A stretch of 64,000 nt of DNA from Bacteroides sp. (GCF_028690125.1 NZ_JAQVBV010000007.1:1-64000); one strand, 5' to 3'; positions 25,138 to 34,956 are shown, counted from the stretch's first letter. The notes: generated by a model from the sequence alone, not told the origin. Translations and numbers: made by a program.

Positions 25138-27885
25138 ATGAAAAAGACAATTTCCCAGATTATACCTGAGCGTATTCTCATTCTGGATGGAGCAATGGGT
25201 ACCATGATCCAGCAATATAATCTCAAAGAAGAAGATTTCCGTAATGAACGTTTCGCACATATTCCCGGTTTGTTGAAAGGGAATAATGATTTATTGTGCC
25301 TGACTCGTCCTGACATTATTCAAGATATTCATCGTAAGTATTTGGAAGCTGGTGCTGATATTATTGAGACCAATACATTTAGTTCGACTACTGTTTCTAT
25401 GGCAGATTATCACGTAGAAGAGTATGTGCGTGAGATGAACCTGGCAGCAGTGAAACTGGCTCGTGACTTGGCAGATGAATATACAGCAAAGACCCCCGAC
25501 AAACCTCGTTTTGTGGCTGGTTCTGTAGGACCTACTAACAAAACTTGTTCTATGAGTCCCGACGTGAACAATCCGGCTTTTCGTGCCTTGACTTATCATG
25601 AGTTGGCTACTTCCTATCAGCAACAAATAGAGGCTATGCTTGAAGGAGGTGTTGATGCAATATTGATTGAAACGATCTTTGATACGTTGAATGTGAAGGC
25701 TGCTATATTTGCAGCTGAACAAGCCATGAAAATGACCAAAGTGGAAGTTCCTATCATGCTGTCTGTTACCGTATCCGATATTGGCGGTAGAACATTGTCC
25801 GGACAAACATTGGAGGCTTTTTTGGCTTCAGTACAACATGCCAATATTCTCTCTGTCGGTTTGAACTGTTCATTTGGAGCTCGCCAGCTGAAACCTTTTC
25901 TTGAACAATTGGCTGCACGCGCCCCTTATTATATTAGTGCATATCCGAATGCAGGACTCCCTAATAGCTTGGGGAAATATGACCAGACTCCTAAAGATAT
26001 GGCTCATGAAGTGAAAGAATATATTCATGAAGGGCTGGTGAATATCATTGGTGGATGTTGTGGTACCACAGATGCTTATATTGCCGAATATTCAGCCTTG
26101 ATAAAAGATGCTAAGCCTCATGTTCCGGCTGCTGAACCAGATTGTATGTGGCTTTCGGGACTTGAACTATTGGAGGTGAAACCCGAAATAAACTTTGTGA
26201 ATATAGGTGAACGTTGTAATGTTGCCGGTTCGCGTAAGTTTCTCCGTCTTATTAATGAGAAAAAATATGAAGAAGCTCTAACCATTGCCCGTCAGCAAGT
26301 AGAAGATGGTGCTTTGGTTATTGACATTAATATGGATGACGGCTTACTGGATGCTGAAACAGAAATGACAACTTTTTTGAATCTGATCATGTCTGAACCC
26401 GAAATTGCTCGAGTTCCTGTAATGATCGATTCATCTAAATGGGAAGTAATCGAAGCCGGATTGAAATGCCTTCAGGGTAAATCGATTGTCAATTCGATTT
26501 CTTTAAAAGAGGGTGAAGAGACATTTCTGGAACATGCACGTATTATCAAACAATATGGAGCTGCGGCTGTAGTGATGGCTTTTGACGAGAAGGGACAGGC
26601 GGATACAGCAGCACGTAAGATAGAAGTCTGCCAACGTGCTTATCGTCTTTTAGTCGATAAAATCAATTTCAATCCTCACGATATTATATTCGATCCTAAT
26701 GTCCTTGCTGTCGCTACAGGTATTGAGGAACATAACAACTATGCTGTAGACTTTATTGAAGCAACAGGCTGGATTAGAAAAAATCTTCCGGGAGTACATG
26801 TTAGCGGTGGAGTAAGTAATCTTTCTTTTTCTTTTCGTGGAAATAATTATATACGCGAAGCAATGCACGCCGTATTCCTTTACTATGCAATTCAGCAGGG
26901 AATGGATATGGGGATTGTGAATCCGGGGACTTCAGTGCTTTATAGTGATATCCCTGCAGATATTCTGGAAAAGATAGAAGATGTTATTTTGAATCGTCGT
27001 TCAGATGCGGCTGAACAGCTCATTGAATTGGCTGAATCTTTAAAGTTGGATATGACCGGTACATCAGGTCAAACTGCTGTCAAACAAGATGCATGGAGGG
27101 AAGAATCTGTGCAAGAGCGTTTGAAATATGCTTTAATGAAAGGGATTGGTGACTATTTGGAGCAAGACTTGGCAGAAGCACTTCCTCTTTACAATAAAGC
27201 GGTTGATGTGATTGAAGGACCTTTGATGGACGGAATGAATTATGTGGGCGAACTTTTTGGAGCAGGTAAAATGTTCCTACCTCAAGTTGTAAAAACTGCC
27301 CGTACCATGAAGAAAGCTGTTGCTATCTTACAACCAACTATTGAATTAGAAAAAGTAGAGGGTACCAGTTCTGCCGGGAAAGTACTATTAGCTACTGTTA
27401 AAGGTGATGTGCATGACATTGGAAAAAATATTGTGGCAGTGGTTATGGCTTGTAATGGTTATGAGATTGTGGATTTAGGTGTGATGGTTCCTGCGGAAAA
27501 GATCATTCAGCGCGCTATTGAAGAGAAAGTCGATATGATTGGACTTAGCGGTTTGATAACACCTTCTTTGGAGGAGATGGCGCACGTAGCCGGCGAATTG
27601 GAGAAAGCTGGTTTGGACATTCCTCTACTCATCGGTGGCGCTACTACTTCAAAAATGCACACTGCATTGAAGATTGCTCCTGTTTATCATGCTCCGGTAG
27701 TACATTTGAAGGATGCTTCTCAGAATGCCGGCGTTGCTGCACGGTTGTTAAACCAACAGGCTAAATCGGAATTAGTAAGTGAATTGGAAAGGGAATATCA
27801 GCAACTTCGTGAAAAGAGTGGCTTGCTACGTCGTGAAACCGTTTCATTGGAAGAAGCCCAGAAGAATAAGTTGAATTTATTTTAA
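25138..27885 (+). CDS. metH: Cobalamin-dependent methionine synthase lacking the reactivation domain
   Basis: Transfers methyl from methyltetrahydrofolate to homocysteine through cobalamin. Domains in order: homocysteine-binding barrel ([11 protein letters not shown]; zinc Cys in LNCSFGARQ and GGCCGT), pterin-binding barrel ([27 protein letters not shown]), cobalamin cap, and B12-binding Rossmann domain with GDVHDIGKN. Starting at 25138 places the cobalt-ligand His at residue 759; an adjacent ATG at 25135 is equally possible. The protein stops at 915 residues, where the AdoMet-binding activation domain of the roughly 1227-residue E. coli enzyme would begin. A separate reactivation protein must therefore exist elsewhere. 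Confidence 0.96.
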   Translation: MKKTISQIIPERILILDGAMGTMIQQYNLKEEDFRNERFAHIPGLLKGNNDLLCLTRPDIIQDIHRKYLEAGADIIETNTFSSTTVSMADYHVEEYVREMNLAAVKLARDLADEYTAKTPDKPRFVAGSVGPTNKTCSMSPDVNNPAFRALTYHELATSYQQQIEAMLEGGVDAILIETIFDTLNVKAAIFAAEQAMKMTKVEVPIMLSVTVSDIGGRTLSGQTLEAFLASVQHANILSVGLNCSFGARQLKPFLEQLAARAPYYISAYPNAGLPNSLGKYDQTPKDMAHEVKEYIHEGLVNIIGGCCGTTDAYIAEYSALIKDAKPHVPAAEPDCMWLSGLELLEVKPEINFVNIGERCNVAGSRKFLRLINEKKYEEALTIARQQVEDGALVIDINMDDGLLDAETEMTTFLNLIMSEPEIARVPVMIDSSKWEVIEAGLKCLQGKSIVNSISLKEGEETFLEHARIIKQYGAAAVVMAFDEKGQADTAARKIEVCQRAYRLLVDKINFNPHDIIFDPNVLAVATGIEEHNNYAVDFIEATGWIRKNLPGVHVSGGVSNLSFSFRGNNYIREAMHAVFLYYAIQQGMDMGIVNPGTSVLYSDIPADILEKIEDVILNRRSDAAEQLIELAESLKLDMTGTSGQTAVKQDAWREESVQERLKYALMKGIGDYLEQDLAEALPLYNKAVDVIEGPLMDGMNYVGELFGAGKMFLPQVVKTARTMKKAVAILQPTIELEKVEGTSSAGKVLLATVKGDVHDIGKNIVAVVMACNGYEIVDLGVMVPAEKIIQRAIEEKVDMIGLSGLITPSLEEMAHVAGELEKAGLDIPLLIGGATTSKMHTALKIAPVYHAPVVHLKDASQNAGVAARLLNQQAKSELVSELEREYQQLREKSGLLRRETVSLEEAQKNKLNLF

Positions 27886-27898
27886 TATATAAGTTCTA

Positions 27899-28498
27899 AT
27901 GAAAAAGATTTTTTCTTTCATATATATTATAATGACAGTAGTTATTGTAGTCTCTTGTTCTTCATCAGAAGAACAGAAGGAGGGAACAAGCGCGGTAAAT
28001 CCTGTTTTGGATAATATTTTTGCCCGCAAGAGTGTTCGCACTTATTTGGATAAAGGAGTAGAGAAAGAAAAAATAGATTTAATGCTTCGTGCCGGTATGT
28101 CAGGACCATCAGGAAAGGATACTCGTCCTTGGGAATTTATCTTAGTGTCTGACCGTGCTGTACTGGACTCTATGGCTGTCGCTCTTCCTTATGCGAAGAT
28201 GCTGACACAAGCCCGTAACGCCATTATTGTTTGTGGAGATTCTACACGTTCGTCTTATTGGTATTTAGATTGTTCAGCTGCTGCACAAAATATATTGCTG
28301 GCTGCAGAGAGCTTGGGACTGGGTGCTGTTTGGACGGCTGCTTATCCTTATGAAGATCGTATGCAGGTTGTTCGCAAATATACCGCTTTACCAGAAAATA
28401 TTCTTCCGCTTTGTGTTATACCTTTTGGCTATCCTGCTACAAAAGAACAACCGAAACATAAGTTTGACGAGAAAAAGATACATTATAATCTGTATTAG
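27899..28498 (+). CDS. Nitroreductase-family lipoprotein
   Basis: 199 aa. The signal has lipobox VVSC, followed by SSSEEQ, so the flavoprotein appears to be anchored outside the cytoplasm. The nitroreductase core is clear: FARKSVRTYLDKGVEKEKI (FMN-phosphate binding Arg-Ser-Val-Arg), AGMSGPSGKDTRPWEFI, SAAAQNILLAAESLGLGAVWTA, and VIPFGYPA. It starts 13 bases after metH, so the two are probably cotranscribed, without an obvious reason in function. Substrate unknown. Confidence 0.88.
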   Translation: MKKIFSFIYIIMTVVIVVSCSSSEEQKEGTSAVNPVLDNIFARKSVRTYLDKGVEKEKIDLMLRAGMSGPSGKDTRPWEFILVSDRAVLDSMAVALPYAKMLTQARNAIIVCGDSTRSSYWYLDCSAAAQNILLAAESLGLGAVWTAAYPYEDRMQVVRKYTALPENILPLCVIPFGYPATKEQPKHKFDEKKIHYNLY

Positions 28499-28531
28499 TA
28501 AACAAAAATTTTATCTTTTCAATAAATTCCT

Positions 28532-28539
28532 TACATTTG
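28532..28539 (+). promoter_or_regulatory. -7 box for the symporter operon
   Basis: TACATTTG 30 bases before the ATG at 28570; no good -33 box at the usual distance. Confidence 0.5.
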
Positions 28540-28569
28540 CGCTTTAATTAATTAATATCTGATACGCAA

Positions 28570-28695
28570 ATGTTTGGAATAGATGATCCTTTAATTATTT
28601 TACCCTACCTGCTTTCGGTAGTGTGCGTGATTTTTTCTGCCTGGTTTGGGCTGAAATATTGGAATAAAGACGACGAAAAAGATAAAACACGATGA
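28570..28695 (+). CDS. Symporter small accessory protein
   Basis: A 41-residue protein: MFGIDDPLIILPYLLS, one membrane helix (about residues 8-28), then a charged tail (YWNKDDEKDKTR). It overlaps the symporter start by four bases (ATGA). Tiny single-helix proteins of this kind directly precede SSS-family symporters in many bacteria and are taken to be subunits or stability factors. It is short enough to be missed by gene callers; the overlap and the conserved charged pattern make it convincing. Confidence 0.85.
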   Translation: MFGIDDPLIILPYLLSVVCVIFSAWFGLKYWNKDDEKDKTR

Positions 28696-30239
28696 ATACG
28701 TTTACACTCGGCTTGATTGTGATAGTTTATTTGCTGTCACTAGCTTATCTTGGTTTTTTAGGGTATAAAAAAACTACGACTGCCAGCGACTATTTGGTAG
28801 GTGGGCGACAGATGAATCCTATTGTGATGGCACTTTCATATGGAGCAACGTTTATTTCAGCTTCCGCAATTGTAGGATTTGGTGGTGTGGCTGCTGCATT
28901 TGGAATGGGTATTCAGTGGCTTTGCTTTTTAAATATGTTTGTCGGTGTGGTTATTGCCTTTATCTTTTTTGGTTTGCGAACTCGGCGTATGGGTGCTAAA
29001 CTGAATGTCAGTACTTTCCCTCAATTGCTGGGACGTCATTTCCGTTCACGTAATATACAGGTATTTATTGCTGCTGTTATTTTCTTAGGAATGCCACTTT
29101 ATGCTGCTGTGGTAATGAAAGGAGGTGCCGTGTTTATAGAGCAGATTTTCCAGATAGATTTTAATGTATCATTATTGATATTTACATTAGTCATTGCTGC
29201 CTACGTGATAGCAGGAGGTATGAAAGGAGTTATGTATACCGATGCTTTGCAGGGTGTTATTATGTTTGCTTGTATGCTATTCCTACTTTTTTCTTTGTAT
29301 CAAGTGCTCGATATGAATTTTGTTCAGGCAAATAAAGAACTGGGTAATATATCACATTTGGTGCCGGAAAAGTTTAAAGCCTTAGGACATCAGGGATGGA
29401 CGACTATGCCAGTGATGGGATCACCTCAATGGTACTCATTAGTTACCTCACTGATTTTGGGAGTTGGAATAGGATGTTTGGCACAGCCGCAGTTGGTTGT
29501 TCGTTTTATGACAGTGGAAAGTAGTAAACAGTTAAACCGTGGCGTTTTTATCGGCTGTTTCTTTCTGATTATTACGGTAGGTGCTATCTACCATGCTGGA
29601 GCATTGAGCAACCTTTTCTTTCTGAAAACTGAAGGTGCAGTTGCTACTGAGGTCGTGAAAGATATTGATAAGATTATTCCTTATTTTATTAATAAAGCAA
29701 TGCCCGATTGGTTTGCAGCACTTTTTATGTTATGCATTCTTTCTGCAAGTATGTCTACGTTGAGTTCTCAATTTCATACTATGGGAGCTTCGGTCGGATC
29801 GGACATTTATGGAACTTATAAACCACGTTCACGTGGTAAACTGACGAATGTCATTCGTTTAGGTGTACTTTTCTCTATTTTGGTAAGTTATATCATTTGC
29901 TATATGTTACCGAATGATATCATTGCTCGCGGTACTTCTATCTTTATGGGAATCTGTGCAGCTGCTTTTCTTCCGGCTTATTTCTGTGCACTTTACTGGA
30001 AACGTGCAACTAAACAGGCTGTGATGGCAAGCTTATGGGTGGGAACAATTGGAAGCCTCTTGGCCTTAGTATTCTTGCATCAGAAAGAATCTGCTGCATT
30101 GGGTATTTGTAAAGCCATTTTTGGGCGTGATGTGTTGATTGAAACTTATCCGTTTCCGGTGATTGACCCTATATTATTTGCATTGCCATTATCTGTAATT
30201 GCGATCATTGTAGTTAGTTTGGTGACTTCCAAAAGATAA
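28692..30239 (+). CDS. Sodium:solute symporter (SSS family)
   Basis: 515 aa with about 13 membrane segments in the LeuT-like arrangement of SSS transporters. Typical sequences are GYKKTTTASDYLVGGRQMNPIVMALSYGATFISASAIVGFGG at the N-terminus (read across several helices), YVIAGGMKGVMYTDALQG in the middle and LCILSASMSTLSSQFHTMGAS, which carries the Na+-site Ser/Thr residues. The substrate cannot be told; proline, pantothenate, sugars and carboxylates are all possible. Coupled to the small accessory gene by a four-base overlap. Confidence 0.92.
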   Translation: MNTFTLGLIVIVYLLSLAYLGFLGYKKTTTASDYLVGGRQMNPIVMALSYGATFISASAIVGFGGVAAAFGMGIQWLCFLNMFVGVVIAFIFFGLRTRRMGAKLNVSTFPQLLGRHFRSRNIQVFIAAVIFLGMPLYAAVVMKGGAVFIEQIFQIDFNVSLLIFTLVIAAYVIAGGMKGVMYTDALQGVIMFACMLFLLFSLYQVLDMNFVQANKELGNISHLVPEKFKALGHQGWTTMPVMGSPQWYSLVTSLILGVGIGCLAQPQLVVRFMTVESSKQLNRGVFIGCFFLIITVGAIYHAGALSNLFFLKTEGAVATEVVKDIDKIIPYFINKAMPDWFAALFMLCILSASMSTLSSQFHTMGASVGSDIYGTYKPRSRGKLTNVIRLGVLFSILVSYIICYMLPNDIIARGTSIFMGICAAAFLPAYFCALYWKRATKQAVMASLWVGTIGSLLALVFLHQKESAALGICKAIFGRDVLIETYPFPVIDPILFALPLSVIAIIVVSLVTSKR

Positions 30240-30288
30240 ATGATCCATCAATAGTTCTGGTGACTTCGCTCTTGATAACTGATTGATT

Positions 30289-31701
30289 TTACGCTTTGAT
30301 TTTTTTCTTGTAAGAATCAAAGCGTGACATTATATCACGTACAAAATTATAAGTCTCAATACCGCGGAAATATCCATTTTTACAGACGGGATCAGTGAAG
30401 TATTCTTCATTACTTTTAAGAAGGATGAAGTTTTCTACATTATCTTTCCAGACTAATTTGTTTTTTCCATATTTCTCAGCTAATGCCATTGCGTCATAGA
30501 TATGTCCTAAACCAGCATTGTAAGATGCAAGAATAAAGTTAAGTCGCTCTTGTTCATCTGGAATCATACTGAAACTACGGTCAGTAGTCATGATATATTT
30601 AATAGCTGCCTTAATGCTTTCTTCCGGGTTTTGCTCCTTACCGCGAGGTATTCCCATAGCTCTTGCAGTTGCAGGCATTAATTGCATCAGTCCTTTCGCT
30701 CCAGCCCAAGACACAGCCGTTGTATCAAAGTTTGATTCTGTATAAGCCAGCGATGCAAGCATACGCCAATCCCATCCGATTTCTTTGGCGTATTTTTTGA
30801 ATAATGGGTCATAATGAGAAATCTTTCCCTCTTTTAATGAAAGAATAGGAGAGTGAGGCATCATTTTGCTATTCTCAAAATAACGTTTCATACTTGCTGT
30901 ATAAGCAGGAGATGTCATGTTTTCTTTATGCCATTTGTTGGCTGCAGCAGCCAGTTCGGGACTATCTTTACGTACAGCCCATGATGAACGTTGGTCGAAG
31001 CTGATAGATAAATCAATATTGAGATTAGGATAATAAGTCTTATTTAATTTTGCCAAATCATTATCTGCTACTGTGTATGGAATCTTTCCTTGGGCAACTT
31101 GTGTTATCAAATCTTCGGTCGAGGTACTGTCATTGGTGACTTTATGAATCAGAATACCACCACCTAATTCGTTATTCAAATTAACCAAACGGTCATAATA
31201 TTTTCCAGGTTTTATGTAAATATCTTTACCGATTAATTCTGTTACGTCTTTCAGAGGCTTTTCTTTTCCGTTTCCTTGTTGCACGATGACTTGATGAGTA
31301 ATAACATCTTCGCCACAATATATAAGACTGTCTTTCCATTCTTTGGTTATCGGCAAATTATAAGCAATCATATCACCTTCGCCTGCCAATAATTTTTGTA
31401 TTAATTCGTGGACATTATCGGCAACCTCTATTCTGAGTTTTACTCCCAGACTTTTTGCAAACTGTTCACTAAGCTCATACTGAAATCCCATCTCTTGACC
31501 TCGATAAATAAAATAGGAAGTAGAACTGTAAAGTGTCAATACTACCAACTCGCCACTATCTTTTATTTGCGTGAGATCACGATCTGCTCCTTCTTCTCCG
31601 TTATGGTGCTTATTTCGACATCCGAATAAGCAATAAACAAGGATGAGAAACAGTGATAAGATGAGTAATTTGGCACTTAATTTACATTCCTTTACTTTCA
31701 T
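30289..31701 (-). CDS. mltF: MltF-like membrane-bound lytic transglycosylase
   Basis: 470 aa. The N-terminus is hydrophobic with a possible lipobox (LFGC). The first domain is like a solute-binding protein (GELVVLTLYSSTSYFIYRGQEMGFQYEL), which in MltF senses muropeptides. The C-terminal SLT lysozyme-like domain has the catalytic Glu322 in SLAYTESNFD, then GLMQLMPATARAMG and ASYNAGLGH. It cleaves glycan strands with 1,6-anhydro product formation. Its ATG overlaps the udk stop by four bases, an unexpected coupling of cell-wall and pyrimidine genes. A short stem spans its last codons. Confidence 0.9.
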   Translation of the reverse strand: MKVKECKLSAKLLILSLFLILVYCLFGCRNKHHNGEEGADRDLTQIKDSGELVVLTLYSSTSYFIYRGQEMGFQYELSEQFAKSLGVKLRIEVADNVHELIQKLLAGEGDMIAYNLPITKEWKDSLIYCGEDVITHQVIVQQGNGKEKPLKDVTELIGKDIYIKPGKYYDRLVNLNNELGGGILIHKVTNDSTSTEDLITQVAQGKIPYTVADNDLAKLNKTYYPNLNIDLSISFDQRSSWAVRKDSPELAAAANKWHKENMTSPAYTASMKRYFENSKMMPHSPILSLKEGKISHYDPLFKKYAKEIGWDWRMLASLAYTESNFDTTAVSWAGAKGLMQLMPATARAMGIPRGKEQNPEESIKAAIKYIMTTDRSFSMIPDEQERLNFILASYNAGLGHIYDAMALAEKYGKNKLVWKDNVENFILLKSNEEYFTDPVCKNGYFRGIETYNFVRDIMSRFDSYKKKIKA

Positions 31702-32315
31702 TCTTCGTTTTTCAAATGTTTCTTGATATACATTGTCAATATATCAATAGCAACTTGATTGCTTCCGCCTTCCGGCACTATTAGGTCAGCATAACGTTTG
31801 CATGGTTCGATAAATTGCAAATGCATGGGTTTTAATACTCTAGTATAACGCTCCATAACAGCTTCTGCTGTACGACCTCGTTCAATGACGTCTCTTTGGA
31901 TTACACGAATCAAGCGCTCATCCGGGTCAGCATCTACAAAGATTTTAAGATCCATCATGTTGCGCAATCTCTTGTCACAAAGTGCAAGTATACCTTCAAC
32001 AATAACGACCTCTCTTGGTTCAATATGAATAGTTTCGGATTGGCGGGTACAAGTCAGATAGGAGTAAGTAGGTTGTTCTATACTTTTACCCTCTTTCAAC
32101 ATCGTGATATGTTTCGAAAGTAGGCTCCATTCGAAGGCGTCAGGGTGGTCGAAGTTTATATTTTGACGCTCTTCAACGGGAACATGGCTGCTATCTTTGT
32201 AGTATGAGTCTTGTGGCAACAGTACTACTTCTCCTACAGGGAGACTTTCAATGATTTTTTTTACGACGGTGGTCTTTCCAGAGCCTGTTCCACCTGCTAT
32301 TCCGATAATTAACAT
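31698..32315 (-). CDS. udk: Uridine kinase
   Basis: 205 aa; phosphorylates uridine and cytidine to UMP and CMP (pyrimidine salvage). The P-loop GGTGSGKT is at residues 8-15. Also seen are DSYYKD, NFDHPDAFEW, PTYSYLTCTR, VVIVEGILAL and DADPDERLIRVIQRDVIERGRT, the standard set for this family. First gene of a two-gene unit with mltF (ATGA overlap). A -7 box TATATTTG lies at 32389-32382 on the minus strand. Confidence 0.96.
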   Translation of the reverse strand: MLIIGIAGGTGSGKTTVVKKIIESLPVGEVVLLPQDSYYKDSSHVPVEERQNINFDHPDAFEWSLLSKHITMLKEGKSIEQPTYSYLTCTRQSETIHIEPREVVIVEGILALCDKRLRNMMDLKIFVDADPDERLIRVIQRDVIERGRTAEAVMERYTRVLKPMHLQFIEPCKRYADLIVPEGGSNQVAIDILTMYIKKHLKNEE

Positions 32316-32346
32316 CTCTTTATAGTATTATTTGAACTAAAAAAGG

Positions 32347-32389
32347 TAAATTTGCATTGTTAATAGAATGCTTTAACAAGACAAATATA
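32347..32389. promoter_or_regulatory. Divergent -7 boxes for udk and the Dabb-dsbD pair
   Basis: TAAATTTG at 32347-32354 points right toward the Dabb gene; TATATTTG on the minus strand at 32389-32382 points left toward udk. The two predicted promoters overlap face to face, so they may interfere with each other. Confidence 0.45.
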
Positions 32390-32416
32390 GAAACAATTCA
32401 TTAAAATAACAACGTA

Positions 32417-32716
32417 ATGGTAAAACATATTGTATTATTTAAGTTAAAAGACAATGTTCCAGAAGCAGAGAAACTAGTCGTAATGAATAAATTCAAAGCG
32501 GCTATTGAATCTCTTCCTTCTAAAATCTCTGTGATTCGTAAAATTGAAGTTGGGTTGAATATCAATCCGGGTGAAACTTGGAACATAGCACTCAACAGTG
32601 AATTTGACACACTGGAAGACGTTAAGGTATATGCAACGCATCCTGATCATGTTGCTGCCGGAAAAATCTTGGCGGAGACAAAAGAAAGTCGTGTGTGCGT
32701 AGATTATGAATTCTAA
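32417..32716 (+). CDS. Dabb-family (stress-responsive alpha/beta barrel) protein
   Basis: 99 aa, a single dimeric ferredoxin-like domain. The pattern MVKHIVLFKLKD, then EAEKLVVMNKFKAAIESLP, then FDTLEDVKVYATHPDHVAAGKIL is characteristic of Dabb proteins, which include plant stress proteins and some enzymes of aromatic metabolism. In bacteria the role is unknown. It is 18 bases upstream of the dsbD homologue and probably cotranscribed with it. Confidence 0.88.
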   Translation: MVKHIVLFKLKDNVPEAEKLVVMNKFKAAIESLPSKISVIRKIEVGLNINPGETWNIALNSEFDTLEDVKVYATHPDHVAAGKILAETKESRVCVDYEF

Positions 32717-32734
32717 CTTTTTATAGAAATTAAA

Positions 32735-34783
32735 ATGAAAAAGCTATTTTCTCTACTGTTACTCTGTTTAGTAATGGGAATGGTGCAGGCCCAGATTCAG
32801 GAGCCTGTAAAGTTTAAGACAGAGTTGAAAACGTTGCCTGGTACAGATGCGGAGATTGTTTTTACGGCAACCATTGATAAAGGATGGCATGTTTATTCTA
32901 CAGATTTAGGTGATGGAGGTCCTATTTCTGCAACATTTAATATAGATAGTAAATCGGGTATTGAAGTTGTGGGTAAGCTGAAACCTGTAGGCAAAGAAGT
33001 TGCAGTTTTTGATAAGCTTTTTGAAATGAATGTGCGGTACTTTGAGAATACAGCACAGTTTGTTCAGAAAATAAAATTGACTGGAGGAGCATATTCTATT
33101 GAAGGTTATATGCAATATGGTGCTTGTAATGATGAAAATTGTTTGCCTCCAACAGATGTGCCGTTTAAATTTTCCGGTGAATCGAAAGCTAATACTGCAT
33201 CAGGCACTCCTGTTGTTGAACCTGCAAAACTTGGGGGGGGGAACGAGGTAACTACTAAAGAAGAAGTTAAAGATACCATTGCAATGGTGGATTTGATGCC
33301 GGCAGTTGTTGATTCAACTGCTGCTATTTCGCCCGCTGTGGCTTCTTCCGATTGGTGGAAACCGGTAATTAGTGAATTACAAGCATTAGGTGAAGAGCAT
33401 AGCAAGGATTCTTCATGGATTTATATTTTTATAACAGGTTTCTTTGGTGGATTATTGGCTCTGTTTACTCCTTGTGTATGGCCAATCATTCCGATGACTG
33501 TAAGCTTTTTCCTGAAACGTAGTAAGGATAAAAAGAAAGGTATTCGCGATGCGTGGACTTATGGTGCATCTATCGTAGTGATTTATGTAACATTAGGCGT
33601 GGCTATTACACTGATTTTTGGTGCGAGTGCTTTGAATGCTTTATCTACGAATGCAGTATTTAATATTCTCTTCTTCCTGATGTTAGTAGTTTTTGCAGCT
33701 TCTTTTTTCGGAGCTTTTGAGATTACCTTACCAGCAAAGTGGAGTACTGCGGTCGATAGTAAAGCAGAATCAACCACTGGGTTATTGAGTATTTTCCTGA
33801 TGGCTTTCACTTTGTCATTAGTATCTTTTTCTTGTACCGGTCCGATTATCGGCTTTTTGCTGGTAGAAGTTTCTACAACGGGTAGTGTGGTTGCTCCTGC
33901 TATTGGAATGCTGGGCTTTGCTATTGCTTTAGCTTTACCGTTTACTTTGTTTGCTCTTTTCCCATCATGGCTGAAATCGATGCCTAAGTCGGGAGGATGG
34001 ATGAATGTTATTAAGGTGACTTTAGGTTTCTTAGAATTGGCATTTGCCCTAAAATTTTTGTCTGTTGCCGATCTGGCATACGGTTGGAGAATACTTGACC
34101 GTGAAACCTTCTTGGCTTTGTGGATTGTGATTTTTGCTTTGCTAGGTTTATATCTGCTTGGTAAAATTAAATTTCCGCATGATGATGATAACAATAAAGT
34201 AGGAGTAAGCCGTTTTTTCATGGCACTTGTTTCTTTGGCTTTTGCTGTGTATATGATACCTGGATTGTGGGGAGCACCTTTAAAAGCTGTAAGCGCTTTT
34301 GCACCTCCTATGCATACACAAGACTTTAATTTATATGAGAATGAGGTACATCCTAAATTCAAAGATTATGAGAAAGGTATGGAATATGCCCTTCAACAAG
34401 GTAAACCGGTTATGATTGATTTTACTGGAAACGGTTGTGTTAATTGTCGCAAGATGGAGGCTGCCGTATGGACAGATTCTAAAGTAAGCAATATCATCAA
34501 TGACGATTATGTATTAATATCATTGTATGTGGATGAAAAGGAACCATTGCCGGAACCTATTAAGGTTATTGAAAATGGTAAAGAACGTACATTGCGTACA
34601 GTAGGAGATAAGTGGAGTTATTTACAGCGTGTAAAATTTGGTGCTAATGCACAACCTTTCTATGTGTTGTTGGATAATGAAGGTAAACCGTTGAATAAAT
34701 CATATGCTTATGATGAAGATATTTCTAAGTATATTGATTTCTTGATGACAGGTTTGGACAATTACAAAAAAGAGAAAAAATAA
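32735..34783 (+). CDS. dsbD: DsbD-type thiol:disulfide interchange protein
   Basis: 682 aa; carries electrons from cytoplasmic thioredoxin to periplasmic thiols. Signal peptide (residues 1-19), N-terminal DsbC/D-like domain to about residue 150, a low-complexity linker, eight-helix DsbD membrane domain (about 230-480; reactive Cys247 in TPCVWPIIP and Cys367 in CTGPIIG), and C-terminal thioredoxin domain with CVNC (Cys568/Cys571). The linker is encoded in part by a nine-base G run, so slippage would truncate the protein before the membrane domain. The N-terminal domain lacks an obvious Cys pair, apart from a Cys-Asn-Asp-Glu-Asn-Cys site near residue 130. Confidence 0.94.
   Translation: MKKLFSLLLLCLVMGMVQAQIQEPVKFKTELKTLPGTDAEIVFTATIDKGWHVYSTDLGDGGPISATFNIDSKSGIEVVGKLKPVGKEVAVFDKLFEMNVRYFENTAQFVQKIKLTGGAYSIEGYMQYGACNDENCLPPTDVPFKFSGESKANTASGTPVVEPAKLGGGNEVTTKEEVKDTIAMVDLMPAVVDSTAAISPAVASSDWWKPVISELQALGEEHSKDSSWIYIFITGFFGGLLALFTPCVWPIIPMTVSFFLKRSKDKKKGIRDAWTYGASIVVIYVTLGVAITLIFGASALNALSTNAVFNILFFLMLVVFAASFFGAFEITLPAKWSTAVDSKAESTTGLLSIFLMAFTLSLVSFSCTGPIIGFLLVEVSTTGSVVAPAIGMLGFAIALALPFTLFALFPSWLKSMPKSGGWMNVIKVTLGFLELAFALKFLSVADLAYGWRILDRETFLALWIVIFALLGLYLLGKIKFPHDDDNNKVGVSRFFMALVSLAFAVYMIPGLWGAPLKAVSAFAPPMHTQDFNLYENEVHPKFKDYEKGMEYALQQGKPVMIDFTGNGCVNCRKMEAAVWTDSKVSNIINDDYVLISLYVDEKEPLPEPIKVIENGKERTLRTVGDKWSYLQRVKFGANAQPFYVLLDNEGKPLNKSYAYDEDISKYIDFLMTGLDNYKKEKK
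33233..33241 (+). repeat. G9 homopolymer inside dsbD
   Basis: Nine consecutive G bases encode three glycines in the linker ahead of the DsbD membrane domain. Long G tracts are very rare in AT-rich Bacteroides coding DNA and prone to slipped-strand change. The reading frame given here is intact. Confidence 0.9.
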
Positions 34784-34835
34784 TATCTCTGATATTAAAT
34801 CATAAACAAGCTATATTTAAGTGTTGTTTTAAAAG

Positions 34836-34887
34836 ATTGAACTGCACCCCAAAAGTTGGACACAAAACTTTAGGAGTGCAGTTCAAT
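34836..34887. repeat. Imperfect palindrome resembling IS3-type ends
   Basis: Arms 34836-34857 and 34866-34887 pair over 22 positions with two mismatches. The arms begin (A)TTGAACTGCACCCC and are followed by AAAAGTTGGACAC, a sequence like the terminal repeats of IS3/IS150-group elements. No transposase is near. It lies between the convergent dsbD and pirin genes and may also serve as their terminator. Family resemblance is from memory, so moderate confidence only. Confidence 0.55.
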
Positions 34888-34956
34888 ATTGTGGCAGGGG
34901 TAAATTTTATATTGGAAACTTTGGTTTAGCTTTAATGTCCGGAGACAAAGATTATG

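Noticed and set aside
27860..27899. Possible frameshift that would truncate metH
   Set aside because: The next gene begins 13 bases after the stop and no activation-domain sequence exists downstream in any frame; the protein ends at a natural domain border.
30291..30325. 11-bp stem at the 3' end of mltF as a terminator
   Set aside because: The T bases are in the loop, not after the stem, on either strand, so it does not fit an intrinsic terminator well.
33583..34362. Long open frame (259 codons) on the minus strand inside dsbD
   Set aside because: It is exactly antisense to the DsbD membrane domain, has lysine/alanine-rich low-information sequence, and no promoter. It is a shadow of codon bias.
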